A stretch of 64,000 nucleotides of DNA from Flavobacterium urumqiense (GTDB lineage Bacteria; Bacteroidota; Bacteroidia; Flavobacteriales; Flavobacteriaceae): positions 558,001-622,000 of the forward strand of contig NZ_FNVP01000001.1 in assembly GCF_900108015.1 (NCBI RefSeq), read 5' to 3'. This document shows positions 25,856-34,295 of the stretch, in pieces (positions within the stretch are counted from its first letter, which is position 1; every line of letters starts with the position of its first letter). A program made the position numbers and the translations under genes. The notes beneath the pieces are model-generated. The model did no database searches. It was not told where the DNA came from and saw only the letters and a program-made list of their open reading frames with translations.

Positions 25856-26155
25856 TTAATTAAGACTCTTGGAAAAAATGCCTATTGTTTTTTTTAATAT
25901 ATCACGCTCTGGTTCAGTATCTTTGAGTTTTTCTTCTAACTCACTTATCGTTTTTTGATCTGGGGTTTGCTTTAAAATTCCTTTGCCAGGAAAACTTCCA
26001 GCACCCTATTTTTCATAATCTTTGCGCCATTTGTAAAGCATTGTAACTCGAATACCTAACTCTCTTGCTAGTTCTGTAATGTTAGATCTTTTATCACTAA
26101 GTTCAACGGCTTTTTCTTTAAAAGCCGTATCGTAAATTTTACGGAGTGTTTTCAT
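25856..26155 (-). pseudogene. IS3-family transposase OrfA remnant with internal stop
   Basis: Read from ATG 26155, the frame gives MKTLRKIYDTAFKEKAVELS, then TELARELGIRVTMLYKWRKDYEK, then a TAG stop at 26006-26008, and continues in the same frame as GAGSFPGKGILKQTPDQKTI and PERDILKKTIGIFSKSLN to a TAA at 25856-25858. This is a full-length IS3-type OrfA (helix-turn-helix plus leucine-zipper-like tail) with one nonsense change. No OrfB follows: the next gene is 22 bp away on the other strand. So it is a dead remnant of an insertion sequence. Confidence 0.85.
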
Positions 26156-26447
26156 ATGTTAAAATTAAGCTTTTCTCTTAACTTTATCTCCCAGCTAAAT
26201 TAGTATATCCATTTTAAAATAGATACGAAAGGCGGTTATGCCATTATGGGATTTATACCAGTATTTGCTATATCATTTATCTTTATTGCCAATAAAAATA
26301 GAGATAAAGTTTTTAAGGAGCGAAATAAAGGAGAATAGAATTAATCAATAGTTGAAATTCTAAATGACGATTATTCTTCTAAAGTTAGATTTTTAAACAA
26401 TGAAGAACCTATTATTACGTACTTACAGGTGGAATAGAAAGAGTTTT
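26156..26447. other. Gene-poor stretch next to the IS3 remnant
   Basis: No intact gene is visible. On the plus strand a frame from about 26190 to the TAG at 26336-26338 reads GGYAIMGFIPVFAISFIFIANK followed by a charged tail, which looks like the end of a one-pass membrane protein; with its only ATG at 26246 it would be 30 residues. It is most likely a decayed gene fragment. I see no clean terminal inverted repeats for the neighbouring IS. Confidence 0.4.
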
Positions 26448-27587
26448 TCACTGCACATCATATTTCATTTTTCTCAAAATCCTTAATGCTTCTTTAAAGG
26501 ACAAATAGACTTGGTTGAACGGCTTCAAAAGTGGTTTGGCATCAATTAGTTTTTGCCTGGCATCTTCAAAACCGTTGAGGTAACAAATCATAAATGTTGA
26601 AGGTAAGTTTTCTAAATCTTTTTGTTCCCGCTCAGATAATGAAAATCCTTTTTGAAGTTTTTTTAGCAAAGAAATATTAGAATTGTAAATATGGAATAAC
26701 ATTTTTTTGTTGAATTCTGGAGGCTGAAAAAGCATCTCTCGCTCAATTTTGTAATAACCATTATCTTGAAAATGAATGGTTTGTTTCTCTAAAGGGTAAT
26801 AACTTGTTTTATCATTTAAACCTAAAGGGACATATTCTATAATCGTGAAAGTATCTTCGTCATAAATAATTTCGACCACGTCCTGAGCCGAATAAAACAG
26901 CTTGATTTGTTCGTTTATCAGTTCGATATCAACGCGGGATAAATACGTTTTGTCACGGGATTTTTTGGCAATTCCCGCCCAACAAATCACAAATAATTCC
27001 TTGAACACCTTGTATTTTGGCGACATGTCTTTATGCCGAAAATTCATAAAATCGATTACTCCATCGAGCGTATATTCGATGCTGTTCCTGGAATTATTTT
27101 CGATGCCGATAACGGTTTCCGTGTTTTGGTAATTCTTTTCAATCTCTCCTTCCACCGGCATTGTGTTACTGCCTCGTCGTATAAAAACGGAATGGGCAGG
27201 AATAGTATGAATTCCTTTTTTGAAGTAAGAGGTTTTACTTTTTGGTTTTATAGTTACTAGCCCTATGACTTTATCTTTCGACAAGTTTGGGAAAGGCACA
27301 TTTTCGTATTGAATTGTGGGAGGATTTTCCAGAAATGCATTCACTAGATTCTGAATCCGACTATCGTCAAAAAAATCGTCGCCTACAATGGCATTGTCAT
27401 GATCTTCTACCCCGACAACAATGTAGGAATTATTCGCTGGATTCGAATTTGACAAGGCACAAATATGTTTCAAAAACTTGGCTTTTCCTTCTCGAGTATG
27501 CAAATTCAACTGACGCTTTTTATCATAAAAACTGCTCTCATCATTGTGAGCGAGAAGATTTTTGATAAGAATACGTTTGTTGATCAT
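26448..27587 (-). CDS. AlbA_2/Schlafen-like putative nucleic-acid-binding protein
   Basis: A 379-residue cytoplasmic protein. Residues about 10-135 match the AlbA_2 (Schlafen core) pattern: DESSFYDKKRQLNLHTREGKAKFLKHICALSNSNP followed by YIVVGVEDHD and the VFIRRGSNTMP end strand (landmarks near 17-50, 57-66, 134-144). The remainder (150-379) is of unknown fold. Related bacterial proteins are often found in accessory regions. The gene adjoins an IS3 remnant and a strong inverted repeat. Its function, possibly in RNA or defence biology, is not known. Confidence 0.75.
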   Translation of the reverse strand: MINKRILIKNLLAHNDESSFYDKKRQLNLHTREGKAKFLKHICALSNSNPANNSYIVVGVEDHDNAIVGDDFFDDSRIQNLVNAFLENPPTIQYENVPFPNLSKDKVIGLVTIKPKSKTSYFKKGIHTIPAHSVFIRRGSNTMPVEGEIEKNYQNTETVIGIENNSRNSIEYTLDGVIDFMNFRHKDMSPKYKVFKELFVICWAGIAKKSRDKTYLSRVDIELINEQIKLFYSAQDVVEIIYDEDTFTIIEYVPLGLNDKTSYYPLEKQTIHFQDNGYYKIEREMLFQPPEFNKKMLFHIYNSNISLLKKLQKGFSLSEREQKDLENLPSTFMICYLNGFEDARQKLIDAKPLLKPFNQVYLSFKEALRILRKMKYDVQ

Positions 27588-27609
27588 TGCTATTAGATTT
27601 TTAGACTTC

Positions 27610-27663
27610 TTAGATTATTGGATTTTTAGATTATTTTGACAATCTAAAAATCCAATAATCTAA
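27610..27663. repeat. 23-bp perfect inverted repeat between minus-strand genes
   Basis: 27610-27632 pairs without mismatch with 27641-27663, with an 8-base loop ATTTTGAC. The stem core is TTAGATTATTGGATTTTTAG. It lies downstream of the SDR gene and 23 bp upstream of the AlbA_2 start, both on the minus strand. It could be a terminator or a repeat-family member; an adjacent partial direct copy (27595-27608) suggests the latter. Confidence 0.75.
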
Positions 27664-27672
27664 AAATCAATT

Positions 27673-28428
27673 TTAAATATCTCTTTTTAAAATAGTCGCC
27701 GATGCCTGTGCTGTGGGATATACAATCAAATCAGCAATATTTACATGATACGGTCGCGACACTACAAAGTGAATGATATCAGCGATATCTTCTGGTTGTA
27801 AAGCCTCGATCCCGTTGTAAACATTAGCAGCTCTCTCAATATCACCTTTAAAACGCACTTCGCTAAACTCCGTTTCAACCATTCCTGGATGAATAGCACC
27901 AACCCTGATTCCATACTGATTCAAGTCCATTCGCATGGCTTGGTTTAGGGCATCAACTGCATGTTTTGAAGCACAATATACGTTTCCGTTTGGATAGACT
28001 TCTTTTCCGGCAATGGAACCAATGTTAACAATATGACCGGATTTTTGTTCAATCATTTTTGGAATTATTGCTTTCGAAACATATAAAAGTCCTTTTACAT
28101 TGATATCAATCATCGCATCCCAATCGTCTAAATCTCCATTTTGTATCGAGTCTAAACCATGAGCATTTCCGGCATTATTAATCAAAACATCAATTTTAGA
28201 AAATGCTTCAGGCAAAGAACTGATACTTTCAAAAACGGCCTTTTTATCCCGAACATCAAAGGACAAAGTACAAACTTCCGTAAATTCAGATAGTTCTTTT
28301 TTTAGTTCTGCCAATCGGTCTTCCCGACGCCCGCAAAGAATAATTTGATAATTATTTTTGGCTAATATTCTTGCTGTTGCTTGACCAATTCCGCTGGTTG
28401 CACCAGTTATTAAGGCTGTTTTATTCAT
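27673..28428 (-). CDS. SDR-family NAD(P)-dependent oxidoreductase (YdfG-like)
   Basis: A classical short-chain dehydrogenase of 251 residues: NAD(P) motif TGATSGIG, LINNAG, catalytic YCASK with NIGSIAG before it, and IHPGMVETEFSEVRFKGD after it. This pattern resembles YdfG-type 3-hydroxy acid/serine dehydrogenases. I take the ATG at 28428 (MNKTALITG) as the start; the in-frame upstream extension to 28488 begins with a basic stretch lacking family similarity. Cytoplasmic. Substrate not determined. Confidence 0.9.
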   Translation of the reverse strand: MNKTALITGATSGIGQATARILAKNNYQIILCGRREDRLAELKKELSEFTEVCTLSFDVRDKKAVFESISSLPEAFSKIDVLINNAGNAHGLDSIQNGDLDDWDAMIDINVKGLLYVSKAIIPKMIEQKSGHIVNIGSIAGKEVYPNGNVYCASKHAVDALNQAMRMDLNQYGIRVGAIHPGMVETEFSEVRFKGDIERAANVYNGIEALQPEDIADIIHFVVSRPYHVNIADLIVYPTAQASATILKRDI

Positions 28429-28541
28429 GGGTATAATTTCTATTTTGAAATCGTAAAATTTTCGTTTTTTTTTGGGAATATGTTTCAATAAACCCTTTTC
28501 TCTATTGTTGAATTTACAATCGCTGAACTGAATACTAATTT

Positions 28542-29414
28542 TTAAGGCACATTTTTACCCATACTTTCGGTCCAAATGGCAAACCAGTCTTCTTTTTCCA
28601 GTTCTAATTCGACTGCTTTCATCAACGACTGTATTCTTGCGACATTTACGGTTCCAGCGATAGGGATAACTTTTGCAGGATGCATTAAAACCCAAGAAAG
28701 TAAAATCGTATCAGAACCTAAATGGTATTTTGAGACCAATGTCGCCAATAATTTTTTTAATCGGTGAGTTTGCGGAATATCTTCTCTAAAAACGCATCCT
28801 AACGGATTCCAACTCATCGGACGAATATTATGTAATTGCATATAATCAAAACTTCCGTTAAGCATAGGTTCAAAATTGGTCGCCGAAAACTGCACCTGAT
28901 TGTAGCTTATTTCTGTTTTTTGGCGAATTAATTCTGTTTGGGAAGTAGTGAAATTAGAAAGGCCAAAATCAATAATTTTGCCGTCCGATTTTAGTTTTAA
29001 TACGGCTTCAGCAATTTCGTCTGCTTGCATTAAAGGACTTGGTCTGTGCAATAAAAACACATCCAAATAATCAGTCTGTAAATTCTTTAGGGAGTTTTCA
29101 ACGGACCAGATAATGTAATCTTTGGAATACTCGTAATGTTTTATGGTGTTTTTACGGTTTCCCTTCACCATTTGAATCCCGCATTTAGAAATTAGCTGCA
29201 TTTTTTCTCTGGCTATTTTGCTGGAAGCAAACGCTTTTCCAAAATCAGATTCGGTGGTATAATCACCATATATGTCGGCATGATCGAAAGTAGTGATTTT
29301 GTTTTCTAAACAGACATTAATCATATTTTCCATTTCTTTGGTCTGGAGATTTTTATCCCAAATTCCCCAATTCATAACGCCGGCCATAATAGGTGATAAT
29401 TTTGTTTTGCTCAT
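28542..29414 (-). CDS. Aldo/keto reductase
   Basis: A 290-residue NADPH-dependent aldo/keto reductase barrel. Conserved features include FDHADIYGDYTTESDFGKAF (catalytic Asp and Tyr), LISKCG (Lys), DYLDVFLLHRPSPL (His), IIDFGLSNF, and IPIAGTVNVARIQSLMKAVE near the end (cofactor binding). It resembles the YdhF-type oxidoreductases. Its start lies 54 bp of A/T-rich sequence away from the next minus-strand gene, and it may be co-transcribed with the SDR gene downstream. Substrate unknown. Confidence 0.92.
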   Translation of the reverse strand: MSKTKLSPIMAGVMNWGIWDKNLQTKEMENMINVCLENKITTFDHADIYGDYTTESDFGKAFASSKIAREKMQLISKCGIQMVKGNRKNTIKHYEYSKDYIIWSVENSLKNLQTDYLDVFLLHRPSPLMQADEIAEAVLKLKSDGKIIDFGLSNFTTSQTELIRQKTEISYNQVQFSATNFEPMLNGSFDYMQLHNIRPMSWNPLGCVFREDIPQTHRLKKLLATLVSKYHLGSDTILLSWVLMHPAKVIPIAGTVNVARIQSLMKAVELELEKEDWFAIWTESMGKNVP

Positions 29415-29626
29415 TGTTTTTATTTTTTATTGAAATTCTTAAATCTTCGATTTCAAAGTATATTTTTCAAAGTTCTTAAAAATAGGTAAATTCTATCACA
29501 ATTCATCCTTAAAATTAGGGTATTGATCGAAGTTTTAACCATTTTTTAACATCTTACTTCTAAAAAAAAATTCAATTTGCACCATCAAAATGGAGGCATT
29601 AAATTCAAGGTTTTAAAAACAATAAA

Positions 29627-30631
29627 ATGGAAGAAAATACAGCGACTTTAGACATTAGAGCAATCAATGAAAAAATTGAAAGAGAAAGTGCTTTTATAGA
29701 CCTTCTCACCATGGAAATGAATAAAGTTATTGTGGGTCAAAAGCACATGGTAGAACGTTTATTAATCGGACTTTTGGGTCAAGGACATATTTTGTTAGAA
29801 GGAGTTCCCGGATTAGCAAAAACATTGGCGATAAATACGCTTTCGCAAGCTGTTCATGGATCTTTCAGTAGAATACAGTTTACGCCTGATTTATTGCCTG
29901 CCGATGTTGTGGGAACCATGATTTACAACATTAAACAAAATGAATTTTCGATTAAAAAAGGACCTATTTTTGCCAATTTCGTTTTGGCGGATGAGATTAA
30001 TCGTGCGCCAGCCAAGGTGCAATCAGCACTTTTAGAAGCGATGCAGGAAAAGCAAGTTACTATTGGTGACACAACTTTCAAACTAGACCGACCATTTTTA
30101 GTTTTGGCAACCCAAAATCCAATTGAGCAAGAAGGAACCTACCAATTGCCTGAAGCACAAGTCGATCGTTTTATGTTGAAAACGGTTATTGACTATCCAA
30201 AAATGGAAGATGAACGTCTGGTAATTCGTCAAAATCTAAAAGGAAGCTATGAAAAAGTAAATCCAGTAGTTTCAGTTGAACAGATTTTGCGAGCGCAAGA
30301 AGCAGTTCGTGAAGTTTACATGGATGAAAAAATAGAGAAATATATTCTGGATATTATTTTTGCGACACGTTACCCGGAGAAATATAAATTAGCCGACTTG
30401 AAACCGTTAATCAGTTTTGGAGCTTCACCACGTGGAAGTATCAATTTAGCGAATGCCGCAAAATGTTACGCCTTTATCAAACGTCGTGGTTATGTAATTC
30501 CGGAAGATGTTCGTGCCGTGGTTCATGATGTATTGCGTCACAGAATTGGAATTACGTATGAAGCGGAAGCAGAAAACATTACTTCAGTTGATATTATAAA
30601 CAAAATCGTAAACGAGATCGAAGTACCTTAA
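29627..30631 (+). CDS. MoxR-family AAA+ ATPase
   Basis: A 334-residue AAA ATPase: Walker A EGVPGLAKT, Walker B VLADEINRAPAKVQSALLEAMQE, sensor LATQNPIEQEGTYQLPEAQVDRF and the SFGASPRGSINLANAAK arginine-finger region. MoxR proteins are chaperones that act with von Willebrand A proteins. Here it opens the MoxR-DUF58-Bat operon. Its promoter is not clear; a TTCAATTTGC stretch at 29570-29580 is the nearest match. Confidence 0.95.
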   Translation: MEENTATLDIRAINEKIERESAFIDLLTMEMNKVIVGQKHMVERLLIGLLGQGHILLEGVPGLAKTLAINTLSQAVHGSFSRIQFTPDLLPADVVGTMIYNIKQNEFSIKKGPIFANFVLADEINRAPAKVQSALLEAMQEKQVTIGDTTFKLDRPFLVLATQNPIEQEGTYQLPEAQVDRFMLKTVIDYPKMEDERLVIRQNLKGSYEKVNPVVSVEQILRAQEAVREVYMDEKIEKYILDIIFATRYPEKYKLADLKPLISFGASPRGSINLANAAKCYAFIKRRGYVIPEDVRAVVHDVLRHRIGITYEAEAENITSVDIINKIVNEIEVP

Positions 30632-30633
30632 AA

Positions 30634-30698
30634 CAGTTTGCAGTAATCAGAATTCAGTTTGCAGTAACTGAACACTGAACACTAAACACTGAACACTG
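30634..30698 (+). repeat. Tandem repeats in the moxR-DUF58 gap
   Basis: CAGTTTGCAGTAA occurs twice (30634-30646 and 30655-30667), then AACACTG-type heptads run four times (30671-30698), ending 5 bases before the DUF58 start codon. Nearly the whole 72-bp gap is repeat. Confidence 0.75.
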
Positions 30699-30703
30699 AA
30701 CTT

Positions 30704-31567
30704 ATGGATACAAAAGAGCTTTTAAAAAAAGTACGAAAAATAGAAATTAAAACCCGAAGATTGAGCGATCATATCTTTTCAGGGGAATATCATACCTCTT
30801 TCAAAGGACGCGGAATGACATTTAGCGAAGTGCGTCAATATCAGTACGGTGATGATATTCGTGCTATTGACTGGAATGTGACCGCAAGATATAATGAAGC
30901 CCATGTAAAAGTTTTTGAAGAAGAGCGTGAATTGACCATGATGTTGATGGTGGATATTTCAGGATCTGAAAGTTTTGGTTCTAAAAACCAATTCAAGAAA
31001 AACATAGTTACGGAGATCGCAGCCACAATGGCATTTTCAGCCACGCAAAATAACGATAAAATAGGGTTGATTTTATTTTCGGATGAAATCGAATTGTATA
31101 TTCCACCTAAAAAAGGAAGATCACATGTATTACGTATCATTCGGGAATTAATTGAATTTCAGCCAAAAAGCCAAAAAACAGATGTTGCTCAAGCCTTAAA
31201 GTTTTTATCGGGAACCCAAAAAAAGAAAGCTATCGTATTTATTATTTCTGATTTCATGTCAGAAGAGTACGAACAAACTTTAAAAATTGCTTCTAAGAAA
31301 CACGATATAACGGGTATTCGCGTATATGACATTCGAGAAGAAAAAATGCCAAATTTAGGGATGGTTTCGATGCTCGATGCCGAAACCGGTGAGATACAAG
31401 TGGTGAACACAGGTTCTAAATCAGTGCGAATGAATTATGAAAAATTGTATCAGGAAAAAGTGAACTATTTTAAGGAAACATTCAGTAAATCAGGTTCGGG
31501 TGTTGTAAATACTAGAGTTGATGAAAGTTATGTCACTAAATTATTAAGCTATTTTAAATCGAGATAA
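30704..31567 (+). CDS. DUF58 domain-containing protein
   Basis: A 287-residue protein of the DUF58 family: GRGMTFSEVRQYQYGDDIRAIDWNVTARY, then a vWA-like part MLMVDISGSESFGS (metal-site DxSxS) and EELTMMLMV. The family is always near MoxR in Bacteroidota. It probably bridges the ATPase and the membrane-bound Bat proteins; the role is inferred from co-occurrence. No signal peptide or membrane segment. It precedes the palindrome at 31578-31610. Confidence 0.92.
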   Translation: MDTKELLKKVRKIEIKTRRLSDHIFSGEYHTSFKGRGMTFSEVRQYQYGDDIRAIDWNVTARYNEAHVKVFEEERELTMMLMVDISGSESFGSKNQFKKNIVTEIAATMAFSATQNNDKIGLILFSDEIELYIPPKKGRSHVLRIIRELIEFQPKSQKTDVAQALKFLSGTQKKKAIVFIISDFMSEEYEQTLKIASKKHDITGIRVYDIREEKMPNLGMVSMLDAETGEIQVVNTGSKSVRMNYEKLYQEKVNYFKETFSKSGSGVVNTRVDESYVTKLLSYFKSR

Positions 31568-31577
31568 TATCATTTAC

Positions 31578-31610
31578 AACCTTTTCAGAGTTCAAAACTC
31601 TGAAAGGGTT
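31578..31610. repeat. Dispersed palindrome inside the Bat operon
   Basis: AACCTTTTCAGAGTT (31578-31592) pairs with AACTCTGAAAGGGTT (31596-31610), with one G-U-type mismatch and a 3-base loop. It shares the TCAGAGTT/AACTCTGA core with the sufD terminator at 18691-18721. There is no T run, so it may not terminate. Confidence 0.75.
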
Positions 31611-31622
31611 CAATAATAAAAG

Positions 31623-33254
31623 ATGAAAAAACAATTATACCTATTTTTTTTACTGGTTACAACGTTTGTTTTTGCACAGCAAAAACAAGTGGTTACAAGT
31701 ATTGACACGATTAAAAATAAAATTGGTGCCGAATTTAAGCTATCCATAAAAACGACTGTTGACAGTTCGTCTAAAGTGATTTTTCCAAAATTAAAAAACT
31801 TTGGAGCCCTGGAAGTAATTCAGTCGTATCCTATTGATACTGTCAAAACGGACGGCCGTTATGAATTAATAAAAAAATATGGTTTAACCCAATTTGATTC
31901 CGGTAGGTATGTTATTCCGAGCATAAAGATTTTTATCGACAGTAAACCGTTTATGACGGATTCACTTTTGGTTGAAGTTGCGAATGTTAAAGTCGATACT
32001 TTAAAACAAAAAATGTTCGATATCAAGGACATTGCTCCTGCGGACAATTCAATAGGAAATTGGTGGAAATACCTGCTGATTTTAGCATTAATTATTGGTA
32101 TTGGAGCATTGATTTATTGGTATATAAAAAAACACCAAAAGAAAAAAATAGAGGAAGAAATTTTCAAAACACCAATTGAGAAAGCGACCAGTTTGCTGAA
32201 TAATCTGGAAAAGAAAGAACTTTGGCAAAAAGGAGAAGTCAAAGCCTATTACAGCGAATTGACGGATATTGCCAGAAATTATATCGAGGAAGCAATTGAA
32301 ATTCCCGCAATGGAAAGTACGACTTCTGAATTGATTCAGGGACTTAAAGCGGCTTCTGTCAAAAAGAAAATGACGGTTTCGCAGGAAACAATCGAAAATC
32401 TGGAACGGGTGTTGAAACAGGCCGATTTAGTAAAATTTGCTAAATCAAAACCGTTGGATTTTGAAATCACCGAAGATCGAAATAAGATTCAAAAAGCAAT
32501 TTTAACGTTAGACAGTTCTATTCCAGTTGAAGTTCCGGTAGAAGAAGATACATTGTTAAATGAAGCACAAAGGCAAAAGCAGATACAAATTCAATTGCGA
32601 AAAAAGAAAAAGAAACGTATCGTCCTTACGGTTTCATCGGTTGCTTTTATAGTAGTAGCGACAACCACTTTTTTTATCGTTCTCAAGGGGTTTGATTATG
32701 TAAAAGACAATATCATTGGAAATCCTACAAAAGAATTACTGGAAGGGGAGTGGATAAAAAGTGAGTACGGAAATCCGGGAATTATTATAGAAACGCCTAA
32801 AGTGCTTAAGAGAGTAGATTTGATCAAGACATTGCCTAAAGACGGAATGGCTTTGATTAAAGAAATGCAATCTTTTGCTTATGGAGATATTCATGACAAT
32901 TTCTACATTATGATTTCTACCTTAAAATACAAAAAAGAAGGTGAAATTGATTTGGCAAAATCGATGGATGGTGCTTTGCAATCGTTAGAATCTCAAGGAG
33001 CTCAAAACATGATTGTCAAGCAAGAAGATTTTGAAACAAAAGAAGGAATTAAAGGACTCAAAGCGTACGGAACATTTTCGAAAATAAACAGTGTTACTCA
33101 AAGCAGTGCAAAGTTATATTATGAAGCGTTGTTGTTTAGCCAAGACGGAGGATTACAGCAAATTATATTTTTCCATGAAGAAGGCGATGATTATGCGAAT
33201 CAAATATCAGAACGAGTTTTGAGCTCAGTTGAATTAAAACAATTAAGTAAATAA
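31623..33254 (+). CDS. Bat-operon membrane protein, BatD/DUF4381-like with extra C-terminal domain
   Basis: A 543-residue protein. A signal peptide ends near FVFAQ; residues 20-140 form a beta-rich domain; membrane helix 1 is about 150-168 (YLLILALIIGIGALIYWYI); 170-300 is a helical cytoplasmic part resembling the DUF4381 region. A second membrane helix lies at about 333-354, followed by about 190 residues with no recognised family. It starts 55 bp after DUF58 and its last base overlaps the first base of batA (ATAATG junction). The position is normal for a DUF4381-type gene in this operon. The C-terminal extension is not explained by that family. Confidence 0.75.
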   Translation: MKKQLYLFFLLVTTFVFAQQKQVVTSIDTIKNKIGAEFKLSIKTTVDSSSKVIFPKLKNFGALEVIQSYPIDTVKTDGRYELIKKYGLTQFDSGRYVIPSIKIFIDSKPFMTDSLLVEVANVKVDTLKQKMFDIKDIAPADNSIGNWWKYLLILALIIGIGALIYWYIKKHQKKKIEEEIFKTPIEKATSLLNNLEKKELWQKGEVKAYYSELTDIARNYIEEAIEIPAMESTTSELIQGLKAASVKKKMTVSQETIENLERVLKQADLVKFAKSKPLDFEITEDRNKIQKAILTLDSSIPVEVPVEEDTLLNEAQRQKQIQIQLRKKKKKRIVLTVSSVAFIVVATTTFFIVLKGFDYVKDNIIGNPTKELLEGEWIKSEYGNPGIIIETPKVLKRVDLIKTLPKDGMALIKEMQSFAYGDIHDNFYIMISTLKYKKEGEIDLAKSMDGALQSLESQGAQNMIVKQEDFETKEGIKGLKAYGTFSKINSVTQSSAKLYYEALLFSQDGGLQQIIFFHEEGDDYANQISERVLSSVELKQLSK

Positions 33255-34255
33255 TGGATAAGATAACTTTTTTAAACCCAGAATTTTTTTGGTTGTTTCT
33301 TCTGATTCCAGTTGCTGTTGTTTGGTTATTTTGGAAAAAAAACCAAACAACAGCAACTTTAAAGATTAGTTCTATTCAAGGATTTAAGAATTCCAAATCT
33401 TTATTAGTAAAGTTGAAACCAATTTTGAATGTGTTTCGAGTATTGGCTTTATCTTCCTTAATTGTAGCCATGGCAAGGCCAAGAACGGTTGATGTGAGCA
33501 ATAGAACAAAAACCACGAAAGGAATTGACATTGTTATGGCAGTCGATGTTTCCGGAAGTATGCTTGCCAAAGATTTGAAACCAAATAGAATGGAAGCACT
33601 AAAGAGAGTAGCGGCTGATTTTGTTGAAGAAAGACCAAACGATAGGATTGGACTTGTGGTTTATGCTTCCGAAGCCTATACAAAAACTCCGGTAACGAGT
33701 GATAAGGCGGTTATTTTAGATGCAATTAATGGGATTAAATATGATAATGTTCTGCAAGACGGAACGGGAATTGGAATGGGATTGGCTACTGCTGTAAACC
33801 GACTAAAAGACAGTAAAGCTAAAAGTAAAATAGTTATCCTTTTGACAGATGGTGTAAATAACGCAGGTTTTATTGAACCAGAAACAGCATCAGGTATTGC
33901 GAAACAATACGGGATTAAAGTTTACACCATAGGAATTGGTTCAAACGGAATGGCCATGTTTCCTTATGCGGTTGCACCAAATGGGCAGTTTTTATTCCAA
34001 ATGATGAAAGTGGAAATTGATGAACAATTATTGAAAAGTATCGCCAGAAAAACAGATGGTAAATATTTTAGAGCAACCAGTAATAGTAAATTGGCCGAGA
34101 TTTATGCTTCAATCAATAAACTGGAAACTACAGAAATTGAAGAATTAAAATTCTATGATTATGATGAAAAATTCAGGCCGTTTGTGTGGTTTGCGGGTTT
34201 TTTATTGTTGCTTGAAATAGGATTGCGAAAAACAGTTTTTAAGAGCTTTATATAA
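33254..34255 (+). CDS. batA: BatA, von Willebrand factor A membrane protein
   Basis: A 333-residue protein: N-terminal membrane helix (FFWLFLLIPVAVVWLFW), second helix (FRVLALSSLIVAMARPR), then a vWA domain with the metal-site motif VDVSGSM, TxD ILLTDGVNN, and a C-terminal membrane helix (VWFAGFLLLLEIGL). The pattern is that of BatA/BatB (aerotolerance) proteins. It overlaps the previous gene by one base. The Bat proteins are thought to form a large membrane complex with MoxR. Confidence 0.93.
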   Translation: MDKITFLNPEFFWLFLLIPVAVVWLFWKKNQTTATLKISSIQGFKNSKSLLVKLKPILNVFRVLALSSLIVAMARPRTVDVSNRTKTTKGIDIVMAVDVSGSMLAKDLKPNRMEALKRVAADFVEERPNDRIGLVVYASEAYTKTPVTSDKAVILDAINGIKYDNVLQDGTGIGMGLATAVNRLKDSKAKSKIVILLTDGVNNAGFIEPETASGIAKQYGIKVYTIGIGSNGMAMFPYAVAPNGQFLFQMMKVEIDEQLLKSIARKTDGKYFRATSNSKLAEIYASINKLETTEIEELKFYDYDEKFRPFVWFAGFLLLLEIGLRKTVFKSFI

Positions 34256-34295
34256 TGAAAGTTGCAAACTAAAAACTGTGACTAAAAGATAAAAA

